The notes under the pieces are model-generated. The model searched no databases. It was not told where the DNA came from and worked only from the letters and a program-made list of their open reading frames with translations. A stretch of DNA of 64,000 bases, from NCBI GenBank assembly GCA_052143535.1, contig JBKQSS010000087.1, forward strand, positions 7,013 through 71,012, read 5' to 3'. The position numbers and the translations under genes are program-made. Source of the DNA: JADGRA01 sp052143535 (GTDB taxonomy: Bacteria > Myxococcota > Myxococcia > Myxococcales > Myxococcaceae). This document shows positions 8,898 to 18,657 of this stretch, piece after piece. Each line of letters opens with the position of its first letter. Position 1 is the first letter of the stretch.

Positions 8898-9332
8898 TCA
8901 CCCTGCACGGCGACGGAAGACGTACAGCCGGTGCATGGGGTAATTCCAGGCCAAGCCCACCAGCACCGCCGCAGCGAGAGTCCCGAGCCCCGGACCGAGG
9001 CCTCCGCGTTCGACCAGCAGCTGCGCCAACCCGAGGTTGAGAACCAACGAGGCACCCCAGGCGAGCAGGTAGCGGAGTGCTTGATGAAAGGGGCGCTGGC
9101 TCCGGGTGCGAAAAATGAGATGGCGCTTGGCTGTGAAGTCGCTGGCGCCGCCGGCCAAGTGCCCGGCCAGGATGGCCCAGCCATAGGCCGTCCCGAGAAA
9201 AATGAGGCCTTCCATCACCACCACGTCGAGGGCCGAGGCCACCGTCGCCGAGGCCTGGGAGGCGAGGAAACGCCACACTTCGCCCAGCCACGCCGACCGA
9301 TGGGCGGCGGACGTTTTGGAGACGTCGCTCAC
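8898..9332 (-). CDS. GtrA-family small membrane protein
   Basis: 144 residues with four TM helices (about 20-40, 48-66, 84-104, 112-130), the GtrA fold. The central loop FTAKRHLIFR matches the conserved FxxxRxxVF segment of the family, and the C-terminus ends with NYPMHRLYVFRRR, again typical. GtrA proteins help move polyprenyl-phosphate-linked sugars across the inner membrane, alongside a glycosyltransferase. The GTG start at 9332 lies 8 bases after the stop of the upstream gene on the same strand. The longer frame (to 9533) overlaps that gene and gives an implausible N-terminus. Confidence 0.8.
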   Translation of the reverse strand: MSDVSKTSAAHRSAWLGEVWRFLASQASATVASALDVVVMEGLIFLGTAYGWAILAGHLAGGASDFTAKRHLIFRTRSQRPFHQALRYLLAWGASLVLNLGLAQLLVERGGLGPGLGTLAAAVLVGLAWNYPMHRLYVFRRRAG

Positions 9333-9339
9333 CGCCCGC

Positions 9340-10131
9340 CTAGCGGCCACGCTTGCGCAGCTCTGAGCGAACGAAGGCTGTGCGGTGGATGGCGGTGGCA
9401 TTGGCGAGGACAGCAATAAGCGCCAGCGCCGCGAGCACCAGCGGGTAGCGCGGGTGGGTAGCGCCCGGCTCCCACCACCAGGCGACAAGCGGAGACAGCA
9501 CCGTGGACAGGCAGAGGTACGCCGCGCGTTCATGCCGCTGCATCAGGCCCATGCGTGCCTGGACTCCCATCGCCTCACCCTTTGCCCGGGCATAGGACAC
9601 CATCACCGCACCGGCGCAGGCCGCGGTTGCGAGGAGGAAGCCGGGCGAGTCATTGCGGTAGTAGTAGGCCAGGCCGAAGAAGACGGCCATTTCCGCCCAC
9701 CGGTCCACGACAGCGTCCAGCACCTCACCGGCGTCGGAGGCGAGGCCCTGCTCGCGGGCGACGCCGCCATCGAGCGAGTCGCACATGGCCCCGACGACGA
9801 GGAGGGAGCCCCCGAGGCCGAACAAGCCGGCGGCCAGCGCGGCTGCCGCGCCAAAGTGGAAAACCAGAGAAGTCCACGAAAGGGTGTCTGGGCGGATGCC
9901 CAAGCGCACGCACGCGCGCACAGCCGGTCGGAAGACCCACAGCCCATACTCCATGAAGTAGGCGCCCAGGGAGGTGCCCCTTGGCTGCTGCGCCACCCGC
10001 TTGCTCTGCGACCGACCGTTGAGGGCCGTCTTCAGCGCGAAGGCCCCCAAGGCCACCAGGAAGGCGCCGGCAAGCATGGACAAAGCGACGAGGCTGGGGA
10101 GGTTCCCGGTCATCCGTTGCGCAAGCGTCAC
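9340..10131 (-). CDS. CDP-alcohol phosphatidyltransferase, PIP-synthase-like
   Basis: 263 residues. The diagnostic motif DG-x2-AR-x8-G-x3-D-x3-D is complete: D118, D121, D139 and D143 form the two-metal catalytic site. Downstream, VSYARAKGEAMGVQARMGLM followed by QRHERA resembles the segment of actinobacterial phosphatidylinositol-phosphate synthases (SYxxARAE..G..ER.ER) more than phosphatidylglycerol- or phosphatidylserine-type enzymes. It would couple CDP-diacylglycerol with an inositol phosphate or related alcohol phosphate in the inner membrane. An additional TM segment precedes the domain (about 12-34). It is the first gene of the minus-strand run. An inositol-3-phosphate synthase lies 2.5 kb away. 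Substrate assignment is inference from these motifs. Confidence 0.8.
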   Translation of the reverse strand: MTLAQRMTGNLPSLVALSMLAGAFLVALGAFALKTALNGRSQSKRVAQQPRGTSLGAYFMEYGLWVFRPAVRACVRLGIRPDTLSWTSLVFHFGAAAALAAGLFGLGGSLLVVGAMCDSLDGGVAREQGLASDAGEVLDAVVDRWAEMAVFFGLAYYYRNDSPGFLLATAACAGAVMVSYARAKGEAMGVQARMGLMQRHERAAYLCLSTVLSPLVAWWWEPGATHPRYPLVLAALALIAVLANATAIHRTAFVRSELRKRGR

Positions 10132-10318
10132 ACGGAGCTCGCGGCGTCAGCACATAGCGGCTCCACCGCCGGAGTCAACGCGTCTCGGCCGTCCCCGAGG
10201 ACGGTGTTGCATCCCCGAGGTGAGGGCGCACGCGTTCCGTTGCACCGACAACGGATTTCGCCCCCAAAGTGCCTGGTGAATGCTAGGTCCCGAAGCTTGA
10301 GGGACGCCGGGGTGCTCC

Positions 10319-10963
10319 GTGAATACCGCGGTGCGGGCCGGACGTCGAAGCCGCCGAGCTCCCGGAGGTCCAGTGCAAATTCTGCTCGCAGTCCTGGCGC
10401 TTGGCGCGGCGGAATCCACCGCCACGGAGGCCCTGAAGGCCCGAGACGCGGAGGTTCGGGCCGTGCTGCCAGCGAAGGGCACGGAATTGACGGCTGCGAC
10501 CCGGCAGAAGCTCGAAAACATCCTCACCCGGGCGGTGGACCTCGAGGGCGTCGCGCGCTCAGCGCTCGGCAAGAATTGGGACGAGGCCACCGTGTCTCAG
10601 CGGAAGCGTTTCCTGGACGCCTTCAAACAGCGCTTCCGGAAGGCCACCGCCGACCAGTTCACCGAGGACTACCGCTCGAGCGAGGTGAAGTACCTCCCGG
10701 AGGTGGCGGAGGAAGGCGGCGTCAAGGTCCCGACCGACGTCACCATCAAAGGCGAGCCGACGCGTATTGAGTATGTGATGCGCCGAGAGGGCGCGGACTG
10801 GCGCATCGTCGACATCGTCATTGACGACGTCTCGACGGTGGACAATTACCGGTCGAGCTTTGGCCGCATCATCAAGAAGGAGGGAATGGACGGGCTGATT
10901 AATCGGCTGAACAAGGGAACGGTGAAGCAAGCCGGAGAAAAGGGCCAGACCAAGACGCAATAG
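10319..10963 (+). CDS. mlaC: MlaC-family periplasmic phospholipid-binding protein
   Basis: 214 residues. An Arg-rich N-terminus and hydrophobic segment (about 19-31) form a likely signal peptide. The mature part follows the MlaC/Ttg2D fold: an N-terminal helix pair, the LARxALGxxW-like stretch (VARSALGKNWDEATVSQRKR), then the beta sheet that cradles lipid tails and a closing helix (TVDNYRSSFGRIIKKEGMDG). MlaC carries phospholipids between the outer-membrane Mla complex and the inner-membrane MlaFEDB ABC transporter; no other mla gene is in the window. A GTG at 10373 preceded by GGAGG is an alternative start, but it would remove the positively charged head of the signal peptide. Confidence 0.85.
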   Translation: MNTAVRAGRRSRRAPGGPVQILLAVLALGAAESTATEALKARDAEVRAVLPAKGTELTAATRQKLENILTRAVDLEGVARSALGKNWDEATVSQRKRFLDAFKQRFRKATADQFTEDYRSSEVKYLPEVAEEGGVKVPTDVTIKGEPTRIEYVMRREGADWRIVDIVIDDVSTVDNYRSSFGRIIKKEGMDGLINRLNKGTVKQAGEKGQTKTQ

Positions 10964-11071
10964 GAAGCCTCGCCTGGCCGTGTGGCCTCCGAGCGGGGGG
11001 GTGGCTTGCCAGAGCTGCTCTCCGGGTGGCAGTTTACATCGACGTTTTCGACGGTTTTTGGAGGGAGGACC

Positions 11072-11797
11072 ATGACACGGAAGCTCGCAGCATACTCGCA
11101 CCCGGCCCTCGTGATGCGCGGACTTCCGTGCGTCGCCGGCCTTCTTGCATTGGCCACAGCTTGCTACCCAAGCGGCGTCACCAACGTGTCGCAATACAAT
11201 ACCGTCAGCACCGCCTACGACACGTCCTTCAATTTTGCGACGCTCAGCACCTATTCCATTCCAGGCGCGACAGTCGCCAACCCGCAGAATTGTGTCGTCG
11301 AAGACTTGGGGGACGGCGGCGCCTTTTTTCAACCGGGCGGTGGCTACAACCCGGCCCTGCCAACCACAATTTGCTCGACGGTTGTCGACCAGCTCAACGC
11401 CATTGGCTACACGTTGGTCGACCCGGCCACCGGGCCCGGCCAAACCGAGCCCAGCTTCATCGTCACCATCGGCGCCCTCAACCAGGCTTACACGGCCTGG
11501 GTGAGCTACCCCTGGTATGGCTATTGGGGCGGCTATTACCCGTATTACCCGTGGGGTGGCTGGGGCTACTACTACCCTTGGGGGCCGACCTATACGTATA
11601 GCTACAACATCGGCACCCTGGTCATCACCATGGTGAAACCCACGGCGGACTCGTCGCCGGATGGTGGTTCGATTGATGCCGTCTGGGGCGGGGCGCTCAA
11701 CGGCGTCGTCACGTCGACCAACATCGCACCGGCAACCGTCGCCGCGGGCATCGAGCAGGCGTTCAATCAATCCCCCTACCTTGGTGCGGCGCAGTGA
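11072..11797 (+). CDS. DUF4136-type lipoprotein with Tyr/Trp/Gly-rich insert
   Basis: 241 residues from ATG 11072, chosen because GAGGGAGG lies just upstream. The signal peptide ends in LALATAC, so Cys31 is a plausible lipidation site, though the lipobox is not ideal. The body resembles DUF4136 lipoproteins: an FATLSTYSIPG segment early and a C-terminal TVAAGIEQAFNQSPY. Between them, about residues 143-178, is a striking run of Tyr, Trp, Gly and Pro residues (for example YYPYYPWGGWGYYYPWG). The gene overlaps the next by only the spacing of stop and start, and an outer-membrane barrel follows, so the pair may work together at the outer membrane. Function unknown. Confidence 0.75.
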   Translation: MTRKLAAYSHPALVMRGLPCVAGLLALATACYPSGVTNVSQYNTVSTAYDTSFNFATLSTYSIPGATVANPQNCVVEDLGDGGAFFQPGGGYNPALPTTICSTVVDQLNAIGYTLVDPATGPGQTEPSFIVTIGALNQAYTAWVSYPWYGYWGGYYPYYPWGGWGYYYPWGPTYTYSYNIGTLVITMVKPTADSSPDGGSIDAVWGGALNGVVTSTNIAPATVAAGIEQAFNQSPYLGAAQ

Positions 11798-11811
11798 GCC
11801 CGGGAGCCTTC

Positions 11812-12465
11812 ATGCGAACGCTACGGACGACTGCACTCCTCGGAGTCCTTCTCGCCTCTGTTTCAGCCGCCGCCCAAACCTATTACACCGGCGACACCCC
11901 GAGCACCCAACCGACCAACTTCTACGGGTCGGTGCAGTACCAATTCGGCATTCCCATCGGGAATACGTACAATTACATCTCCGACGTGGAATGGCGCGGC
12001 ATCGGCCTCGACCTGGATTGGATGGTGAAGCCGACCATCTCCATCGGTGTGGCCCTTGGCTGGAACGTCTTCTATCAAAACACCACGAAGCTGATTACGT
12101 ACCTGCCGGGACAGTCGAAGCCTGGCTTCGCGGTGTACGGCAATCAGGACCGGAGCTTCAACTTCTTCCCACTGCTGGCGGATTTTCGGTTTTTACCCAA
12201 GCTCAAGAATGGAGTCCGTCCATTTCTTGGCTTGGGCATCGGCGCTTACATCACCACCCAGCAGCTGGGCATCGGCCTCAGCTCATTTTCGACCACCCAG
12301 TGCCAGTTTGGGGTGGCTCCGGAGTTGGGCGTCCTCATTCCCATCGACGCCGGGTCGGGGGTCCAGCTCAGCACGCGCTACAACATGGCCTTCAAGTCTG
12401 GGGGCATTCCCTTCGAGCAGTGGCTCGGCATCTACCTTGGCTTCGTCTGGGGTGGGGTGCTCTGA
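11812..12465 (+). CDS. Predicted outer-membrane beta-barrel protein
   Basis: 217 residues from ATG 11812 (GGGAG about 6 bases upstream); a GTG at 11794 overlaps the previous stop. A clear Sec signal peptide (MRTLRTTALLGVLLASVSAAAQ) is followed by alternating polar/hydrophobic strands, many beginning or ending with aromatic residues (YGSVQYQFG, FNFFPLLADFRF, GVRPFLGLGIGAYITT), and the last residues WLGIYLGFVWGGVL form a typical closing strand. This is the pattern of an 8-10-strand porin-like or OmpW/opacity-type barrel. It lies 14 bases downstream of the lipoprotein gene and is almost certainly co-transcribed with it. Confidence 0.75.
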   Translation: MRTLRTTALLGVLLASVSAAAQTYYTGDTPSTQPTNFYGSVQYQFGIPIGNTYNYISDVEWRGIGLDLDWMVKPTISIGVALGWNVFYQNTTKLITYLPGQSKPGFAVYGNQDRSFNFFPLLADFRFLPKLKNGVRPFLGLGIGAYITTQQLGIGLSSFSTTQCQFGVAPELGVLIPIDAGSGVQLSTRYNMAFKSGGIPFEQWLGIYLGFVWGGVL

Positions 12466-12503
12466 GCTCTCAGGAAGCCTGAAGTCGGCCGATGGGCTTC
12501 GCC

Positions 12504-12540
12504 GGGCCGTTGTCTCCCTGGCGGGGCCCTTTTCTTGTCT
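12504..12540 (+). terminator. Candidate intrinsic terminator after the barrel gene
   Basis: GGGCC (12504-12508) can pair with GGCCC (12525-12529), and TTTTCTTGTCT follows. It lies in the 122-base gap between convergent genes, where termination is expected. The stem is only 5 bp with a 16-base loop, so this is a weak call. Confidence 0.35.
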
Positions 12541-12587
12541 GCCGCTCCCAGCAGGGCGGCGAAGTTCGGTGCTGCAGAAAGCCTGCT

Positions 12588-13906
<1,319 letters not shown>

Positions 13907-13910
<4 letters not shown>

Positions 13911-14860
13911 GTGGTGGAGACGCGCGGGAGGGAAAGGACGGCGGCCTGTGCCGAGCCGAAGCGCCGGCCGAGGTACAGGCCCGCCCGAGCAGCCCAGACT
14001 GCCACGGCATAGCCGGCGAGAACATCCAGCACGTAGTGGTGTGCGAGGTAAACGGCGGCGAAAGAGACGAGCAGGGTGAAGCCGAGCGTGGGGAGTCGCC
14101 ACCGCCACCCGCGGGACCAGGTGAAGAGGGTCACCAGGAAGGGGTAGGTGACATGGAGTGAGGGCATGGCTCCGAAGACGCTTGGGTTTCGAGCGTAGAA
14201 GCTTTGGAAGTAGTGAATCCCGAAGAAGGCGTCGAAGCGCGCACAACCGGCCGCGCTGCCCACCGCATGGGGGTCAGCAGGCCCGAGGCCATGTTCGAGG
14301 ATGTACCAAGGAGGCGCCACCGGTAAGAGCACGTAAATGACTGCCCCGGAGAGGACGGCGATGAAAAAGGCCCACAGGAAGGCGTCGAATTTCACCCGGT
14401 CTCGGAAGAAGAAGTCGACGGCCACGGCCAGGTACTCGTAGATGAAGAGGGCATAGGCTGCGCCACAGAGGAGGTCGAGCGCGAGAAAGGGCCTGAGGTA
14501 GAGCCACTCCGCCCAAGAAACGGGCGGGTTGCCGGCACGAAAAAACCTCAACTCCAGCGCGCGAAAGTCTCCGGTGCGAATTGGCCCTAACAGTGGAAGA
14601 AACCTCTGCCCGTCCACCAGTACACCGGTGAGCCACAACGGGACGCACGCCCGGGCAACGGCCTGCGCCCTCGTCCCGCACCAGGGCAATGTCATGAAGA
14701 GCCCATCCACCAGCAGGTGCTCCCAGCGAATGCCGCTGGTGAGGGACGTCAGTGTGAGGTGTCCCGCGCCCAGCGCGGTCGCCAGAAAGGCAAAGCGGTA
14801 CGAGCGTTGGGACGGCGCCGAGAGAGCGAGGCTGGGAGTGGACGTCGCTGGTGAGGACAC
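13907..14860 (-). CDS. PAP2-superfamily membrane enzyme, AUR1/inositolphosphotransferase-like
   Basis: 317 residues with about seven TM helices. The C-terminal half carries the PAP2 catalytic motifs: PSLHVTYPFL (the SxxxHxxx motif with catalytic His) and HHYVLDVLAGY (the second His with Asp). The arrangement with a long N-terminal TM domain and an aromatic FGIHYFQSFYARNP loop before the catalytic His is that of the PAP2_3 group, which includes fungal inositol phosphorylceramide synthase AUR1 and mycobacterial relatives. Overlap with the inositol-3-phosphate synthase gene supports a phosphoinositol transferase role, moving inositol phosphate to a ceramide or diacylglycerol, but a plain phosphatase cannot be excluded. 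Its start is only 20 bases from the divergent CCA-enzyme gene. Confidence 0.8.
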
Positions 14861-14880
14861 GCGAGGGTGGGGTCCCTAGC

Positions 14881-16152
14881 ATGGGTAACCGCGTGCCGAA
14901 AACTCCGCCCCCCGCATTGCAGGCCGCCCGCGTCCCGGCTGGCGTCCTCGAAGTCCTAGGGCGTTTGCAGGACGCCGGACACGAGGCCTACCTGGTGGGC
15001 GGCTGCGTCCGGGACCTCGTCATGGGCCGAGTTCCGAGCGACTGGGACGTCGCCACCCAAGCCCTCCCGGCCGACGTCCAGCGGCTGTTTCGCAAAGTCA
15101 TTCCAACGGGCGTGGCCCACGGCACCGTCACAGTGTTGGTGCCGGGAGGGCAGGTGGAAGTCACTACCTACCGGGTGGAGACCGGCTACTCCGACGGCCG
15201 CCGTCCGGACCGGGTGGAGTTTCGCCGAGACTTGGTGGAAGACCTTGCGCGGCGAGATTTCACCATCAACGCCATGGCCTTCGACCCCAAGTCCGGGGAG
15301 CTGCGAGACCCCTTCGGGGGCCTCGAGGACTTGGCTCGGCGCACGGTTCGCTGCGTGGGCAACGCGGTGGCCCGCTTCGGAGAAGATGGGCTGCGGCCTC
15401 TGCGCGCGGTGCGCTTTGCCACGGTGCTGGACTTCGAGTTGGAGGCGCTCACCGAGGCGGCCATCCCGGGCGCCCTTCCCGTTTTCCTGAAAGTTGCCGC
15501 GGAGCGCGTGCGCGACGAGTTTCTCAAGCTGCTCCTCGCCCTGGGCGTCGAGCGCGGTCTGCAGCTGTTGGAAGGCACCGGACTCCTGGGTGCGGCGTTT
15601 CCCGAACTGCTGGGCACCGTGCGCGGGGGCGCGGCGGCGCGGGTGGGTGCGGTGCCGAGCTGCGTCGAGGTACGACTGGCCGCCCTACTCCTCTCGACGG
15701 AGGCGCCGGAGCCAGTGCTCGAACGGCTGCGGCTGCCCACCCGCACCGTGGACGAAGTCCGCGCACTGCTCGCCTCCCCACTTCCGGAGAGCGCCAATGC
15801 CTGGAATGACGTCGAGGTGCGACGGTGGGTGGCGCGACTCGGCGCAGAGCGGGTGCCCGACGCGCTGTCGCTGGCGACGGCGGCGGGCTTGCCACAGGCG
15901 TCTCAAGTGCGCGCTCACGTCGAGCAGGTTTTGGCCAGCCACCCGCCACTGACGGTTCGCGCGCTGTCGCTGGGCGGCGCTGGCGTCATGGAGGTCCTCG
16001 GCGTTGGCCCGTCCCCGGTGGTGGGGGAGGCCACCCGCTGGCTGTTAGAGCAGGTGCTGGAGACGCCCGAGCGCAACACCGAGTCTGCCCTGAAGGAGCT
16101 CCTTTCGGCTTGGGCGGAGGCCAGGGGCTTGAAGCCGGGGGGCATGGGCTGA
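14881..16152 (+). CDS. cca: CCA tRNA nucleotidyltransferase/poly(A) polymerase family
   Basis: 423 residues from ATG 14881; a GTG at 14851 in the same frame would overlap the divergent PAP2 gene, and GAGGGTGGGG lies before the ATG. Class II nucleotidyltransferase motifs are clear: VGGCVRDLVMGR, the metal-binding SDWDVAT, VTTYRVE, RRDFTINAMAFD (motif B) and EDGLRPLRAVRFA (motif C/D region). The enzyme adds CCA, or only part of it in split-enzyme species, or A tails to RNA 3' ends. The C-terminal half is divergent and shows no HD domain, so CCA versus poly(A) activity is not settled. The next gene, mnmA, starts 3 bases after its stop, linking two tRNA-processing functions. Confidence 0.88.
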   Translation: MGNRVPKTPPPALQAARVPAGVLEVLGRLQDAGHEAYLVGGCVRDLVMGRVPSDWDVATQALPADVQRLFRKVIPTGVAHGTVTVLVPGGQVEVTTYRVETGYSDGRRPDRVEFRRDLVEDLARRDFTINAMAFDPKSGELRDPFGGLEDLARRTVRCVGNAVARFGEDGLRPLRAVRFATVLDFELEALTEAAIPGALPVFLKVAAERVRDEFLKLLLALGVERGLQLLEGTGLLGAAFPELLGTVRGGAAARVGAVPSCVEVRLAALLLSTEAPEPVLERLRLPTRTVDEVRALLASPLPESANAWNDVEVRRWVARLGAERVPDALSLATAAGLPQASQVRAHVEQVLASHPPLTVRALSLGGAGVMEVLGVGPSPVVGEATRWLLEQVLETPERNTESALKELLSAWAEARGLKPGGMG

Positions 16153-16155
16153 CAT

Positions 16156-17217
16156 ATGCCGTTACCGAAAATGCGCGTCGTCGTCGCCATGAGCGGTGGG
16201 GTGGATTCGTCCGCGGCCGCCGTGCTGATGCAAGAGGCTGGGCACGAGGTCCTCGGCATCACCTTGCGCGTGTGGAGCTATTCCGACGCTGCGCGGTGCG
16301 GCAGCTGCTGCAGTCCGGAGGACATCGACGACGCCCGCAGTGTGGCCGACACTCTGGGCATTCCATTCTACGTGGCCGACGCCGAGGAGCTGTTTCGCGA
16401 GCGGGTGGTTCAGCCCTTCGTCGACGGCTACCTCAAAGGGCGGACACCCGTCCCTTGCGTGGCCTGCAACGAGGACGTGAAGTTCGGTTTCTTGCTGAAG
16501 CGGGCGCGTGCGTTGGGCGCGAAGCTGGCCACCGGGCATTACGCGCGGATTGCAGAGGAGGGGGGCCGGCTCCGGCTTCTTCGCGCCGCGGACCCGGCCA
16601 AGGACCAGAGCTACTTCCTTTTCAGCCTCGGCCAGGACGCCCTGCGCGACGTCGTCTTCCCAGTGGGAGGGCTGAGCAAGGCCGAGGTGCGAGCCGTTGC
16701 CGAGCGGCGATCGCTGCCCACCAGCCACAAACCGGAGAGCATGGAAATTTGCTTCGTCCCGGACGGAGACTACGCGGGTTTTGTGGAACGGGTGGCCGGC
16801 CCGCAACCACCTGGCGCGGTGGTGAATGCGGCAGGCGAGAGGCTCGGCAGCCATCCCGGTATCCACCGCTTCACCGTGGGACAGCGTCGAGGGCTGGGGC
16901 TCGCTTCGGCGGCTCCACTCTACGTCGAGCGCATCGATGCTGAGCGGCGCCAGGTGGTGGTGGGACCCGCTTCGGCCTTGGAGCGCGAGCGCTTCACATT
17001 GCTCAAGGCGTCTTGGGTGGATGGGTGCCCGGCTGCTGATGAAACCGTCCTGGTGCGCATTCGGCACCGCCACGCAGGGGCTCCCGCCCGGGTCTCGCCG
17101 CTGGAAGGTGGAAAGCTGTCGGTGGAGCTCCTGCAGCCAGTGCGTGCGGTGACGCCGGGGCAGGCGGCCGTCTTCTACCGGGGGGCAGAAGTGCTCGGAG
17201 GTGGCTGGATCGGCTAG
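16156..17217 (+). CDS. mnmA: tRNA-specific 2-thiouridylase MnmA
   Basis: 353 residues. MnmA installs sulfur at C2 of U34 in tRNA-Lys, -Glu and -Gln. The PP-loop SGGVDSSAAAVL (ATP pyrophosphatase motif) is at about 14-25. The catalytic cysteines are C101 (in VPCVACNE) and C199 (in MEICFV). The ATGHYAR and DQSYFLF motifs that bind ATP and tRNA, and the C-terminal beta-barrel domains, are all in place. Length matches the family. Start is ATG 16156; ATG 16171 is possible. An extra CGSCCS cysteine cluster at about 50-55 is seen in some members. Confidence 0.95.
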   Translation: MPLPKMRVVVAMSGGVDSSAAAVLMQEAGHEVLGITLRVWSYSDAARCGSCCSPEDIDDARSVADTLGIPFYVADAEELFRERVVQPFVDGYLKGRTPVPCVACNEDVKFGFLLKRARALGAKLATGHYARIAEEGGRLRLLRAADPAKDQSYFLFSLGQDALRDVVFPVGGLSKAEVRAVAERRSLPTSHKPESMEICFVPDGDYAGFVERVAGPQPPGAVVNAAGERLGSHPGIHRFTVGQRRGLGLASAAPLYVERIDAERRQVVVGPASALERERFTLLKASWVDGCPAADETVLVRIRHRHAGAPARVSPLEGGKLSVELLQPVRAVTPGQAAVFYRGAEVLGGGWIG

Positions 17218-17226
17218 GAAGGGGAC

Positions 17227-18147
17227 ATGGACCGTCGCGCGGGTTGGATTATTGGCATCATCTTTGGCGGGCTCTTCCTCTGCCTTTTCGCCTTTCTGGC
17301 ACTCACCTGGTACGCCTTTCAGGGCGAGCGTGGCGCCACCTTCAACGCCGGACCGAGGGTTGGGGTGGTGGAAGTGACCGGCGTCATCGCCGACTCCAAA
17401 AAGACGCTGAAGGAGCTGCGCGACTTTGCCGAGGCGGATTCCATCAAGGCCATCGTCCTTCGGGTGGACAGCCCCGGCGGCGCGGTCGCCCCGTCGCAGG
17501 AAATTTACGAAGCGGTGCGCAAGCTGCACGGGAAGAAGCACGTGGTGGTGTCGATGGGCTCCATTGCGGCCTCCGGGGGCTTCTACATCGCCTGCGCTGC
17601 GGAGAAGGTGTTTGCGGACCCGGGCACGCTGACCGGTTCCATCGGAGTCATCTTCAACTTCTACAACGTCCAGGGGCTGCTCAAGTGGGCGGGCGTCCAG
17701 GTGTCGCCGCTCACTGCCGGGAAGATGAAGGACGCCGGGAGTCCCTACCGCGAGATGACGCCCGAGGAGCGCGCTTACTTCAAGGGGGTGCTGGATGACG
17801 TGCACGACCAATTCATCGAGGCGGTGGCCAAGGGGCGCAGCCTGACGGTGGACCAGGTGAAGCCGGTTGCGGATGGGCGGGTCTTCACCGGACGGCAGGC
17901 CAAGGAGCTCAAGCTGGTGGACGAGATGGGCGGACTCGAGGATGCGGTGGCCGAGGCTGGCCGCATGGGCGGCATCAAAGGGCAGCCTAAGATGGAGTAC
18001 CCGCGCAAGGACCGGCGGGTCTTCGCCGAGCTCTTCGGCGACGACGCGCAGAGTCTCTTCGAGGGCGCCGCAGCGCGGGTGGAGGAGCTGGTGGGAAGTG
18101 CGGGCCTTCAAGCGCGCATGGTTGGTCCAGCGGGCGAGTCGCGTTGA
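17227..18147 (+). CDS. sppA: Signal peptide peptidase SppA, short form
   Basis: 306 residues. One N-terminal TM (about 7-30) anchors the serine protease domain outside the inner membrane. The Ser-Lys dyad is visible: S116 in SIAASGGFYIA and K166 in TAGKMKDAGSP, with the expected spacing of about 50 residues for the single-domain (Bacillus-type) enzyme. The PGGAVAPSQE and GSIGVI motifs also match. It degrades signal peptides left after processing and misfolded membrane proteins. The gene starts 9 bases after mnmA and overlaps the next gene's upstream region, so it sits inside a polycistronic unit. Confidence 0.92.
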   Translation: MDRRAGWIIGIIFGGLFLCLFAFLALTWYAFQGERGATFNAGPRVGVVEVTGVIADSKKTLKELRDFAEADSIKAIVLRVDSPGGAVAPSQEIYEAVRKLHGKKHVVVSMGSIAASGGFYIACAAEKVFADPGTLTGSIGVIFNFYNVQGLLKWAGVQVSPLTAGKMKDAGSPYREMTPEERAYFKGVLDDVHDQFIEAVAKGRSLTVDQVKPVADGRVFTGRQAKELKLVDEMGGLEDAVAEAGRMGGIKGQPKMEYPRKDRRVFAELFGDDAQSLFEGAAARVEELVGSAGLQARMVGPAGESR

Positions 18148-18149
18148 CG

Positions 18150-18650
18150 ATGGAGCACCTCTGGGCGCCGTGGCGGCGGGACTTCGTCACCGGGGAAAAG
18201 CCGGAGGGCTGCATCTTCTGCCGTTTTTTCGGCGAATGCCTCAGCGGGGATGACCGCCGGAACCTGGTGCTGGGGCGCACCGAGCATTCGTTCGCGGTGC
18301 TCAACCGGTTTCCGTACAACAATGGCCACCTGATGGTGGTGCCGAAGCGCCACCTCGGAGACTTTACCCAGCTGACCGAGGCGGAGATGCTTGACCTGAA
18401 CCGTCTTTTGCAGACCGCGGTGCGCGTGGTGCAGGCCCAGTACCGTCCGGAGGGGGCCAACCTCGGGATGAACCTCGGCGCCGACGCCGGAGCCGGAATT
18501 GTGGGCCACGTTCATTGGCACCTGGTGCCGCGCTGGCGCGGAGATACCAACTTCATGCCGGTGCTGGCCGGGACGAAGGTGATGGTGGAGCACCTCGACC
18601 AGACGTGGGAGGCCCTCCGCCCACGCTTTGACCAGGCGCTGTCGGCCTAG
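18150..18650 (+). CDS. HIT-family hydrolase/nucleotidyltransferase
   Basis: 166 residues from ATG 18150, two bases after the sppA stop. The histidine triad is H120-V-H122-W-H124. C21/C24 in CIFC, with H60 and the triad region, give the zinc-site pattern of the HIT branch related to diadenosine tetraphosphate phosphorylase. The N-terminus MEHLWAPWRRDF is typical of actinobacterial and myxobacterial AP4A-phosphorylase-like HIT proteins. It probably hydrolyses or phosphorolyses dinucleoside polyphosphates or AMP conjugates. The exact substrate cannot be told. Confidence 0.88.
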   Translation: MEHLWAPWRRDFVTGEKPEGCIFCRFFGECLSGDDRRNLVLGRTEHSFAVLNRFPYNNGHLMVVPKRHLGDFTQLTEAEMLDLNRLLQTAVRVVQAQYRPEGANLGMNLGADAGAGIVGHVHWHLVPRWRGDTNFMPVLAGTKVMVEHLDQTWEALRPRFDQALSA

Positions 18651-18657
18651 GCTCCCC

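Noticed and set aside
16162..18111. A 649-codon open frame on the minus strand opposite mnmA and sppA
   Set aside because: The plus strand encodes two complete, motif-rich enzymes; long antisense frames are expected in GC-rich genes and this one shows no family features.
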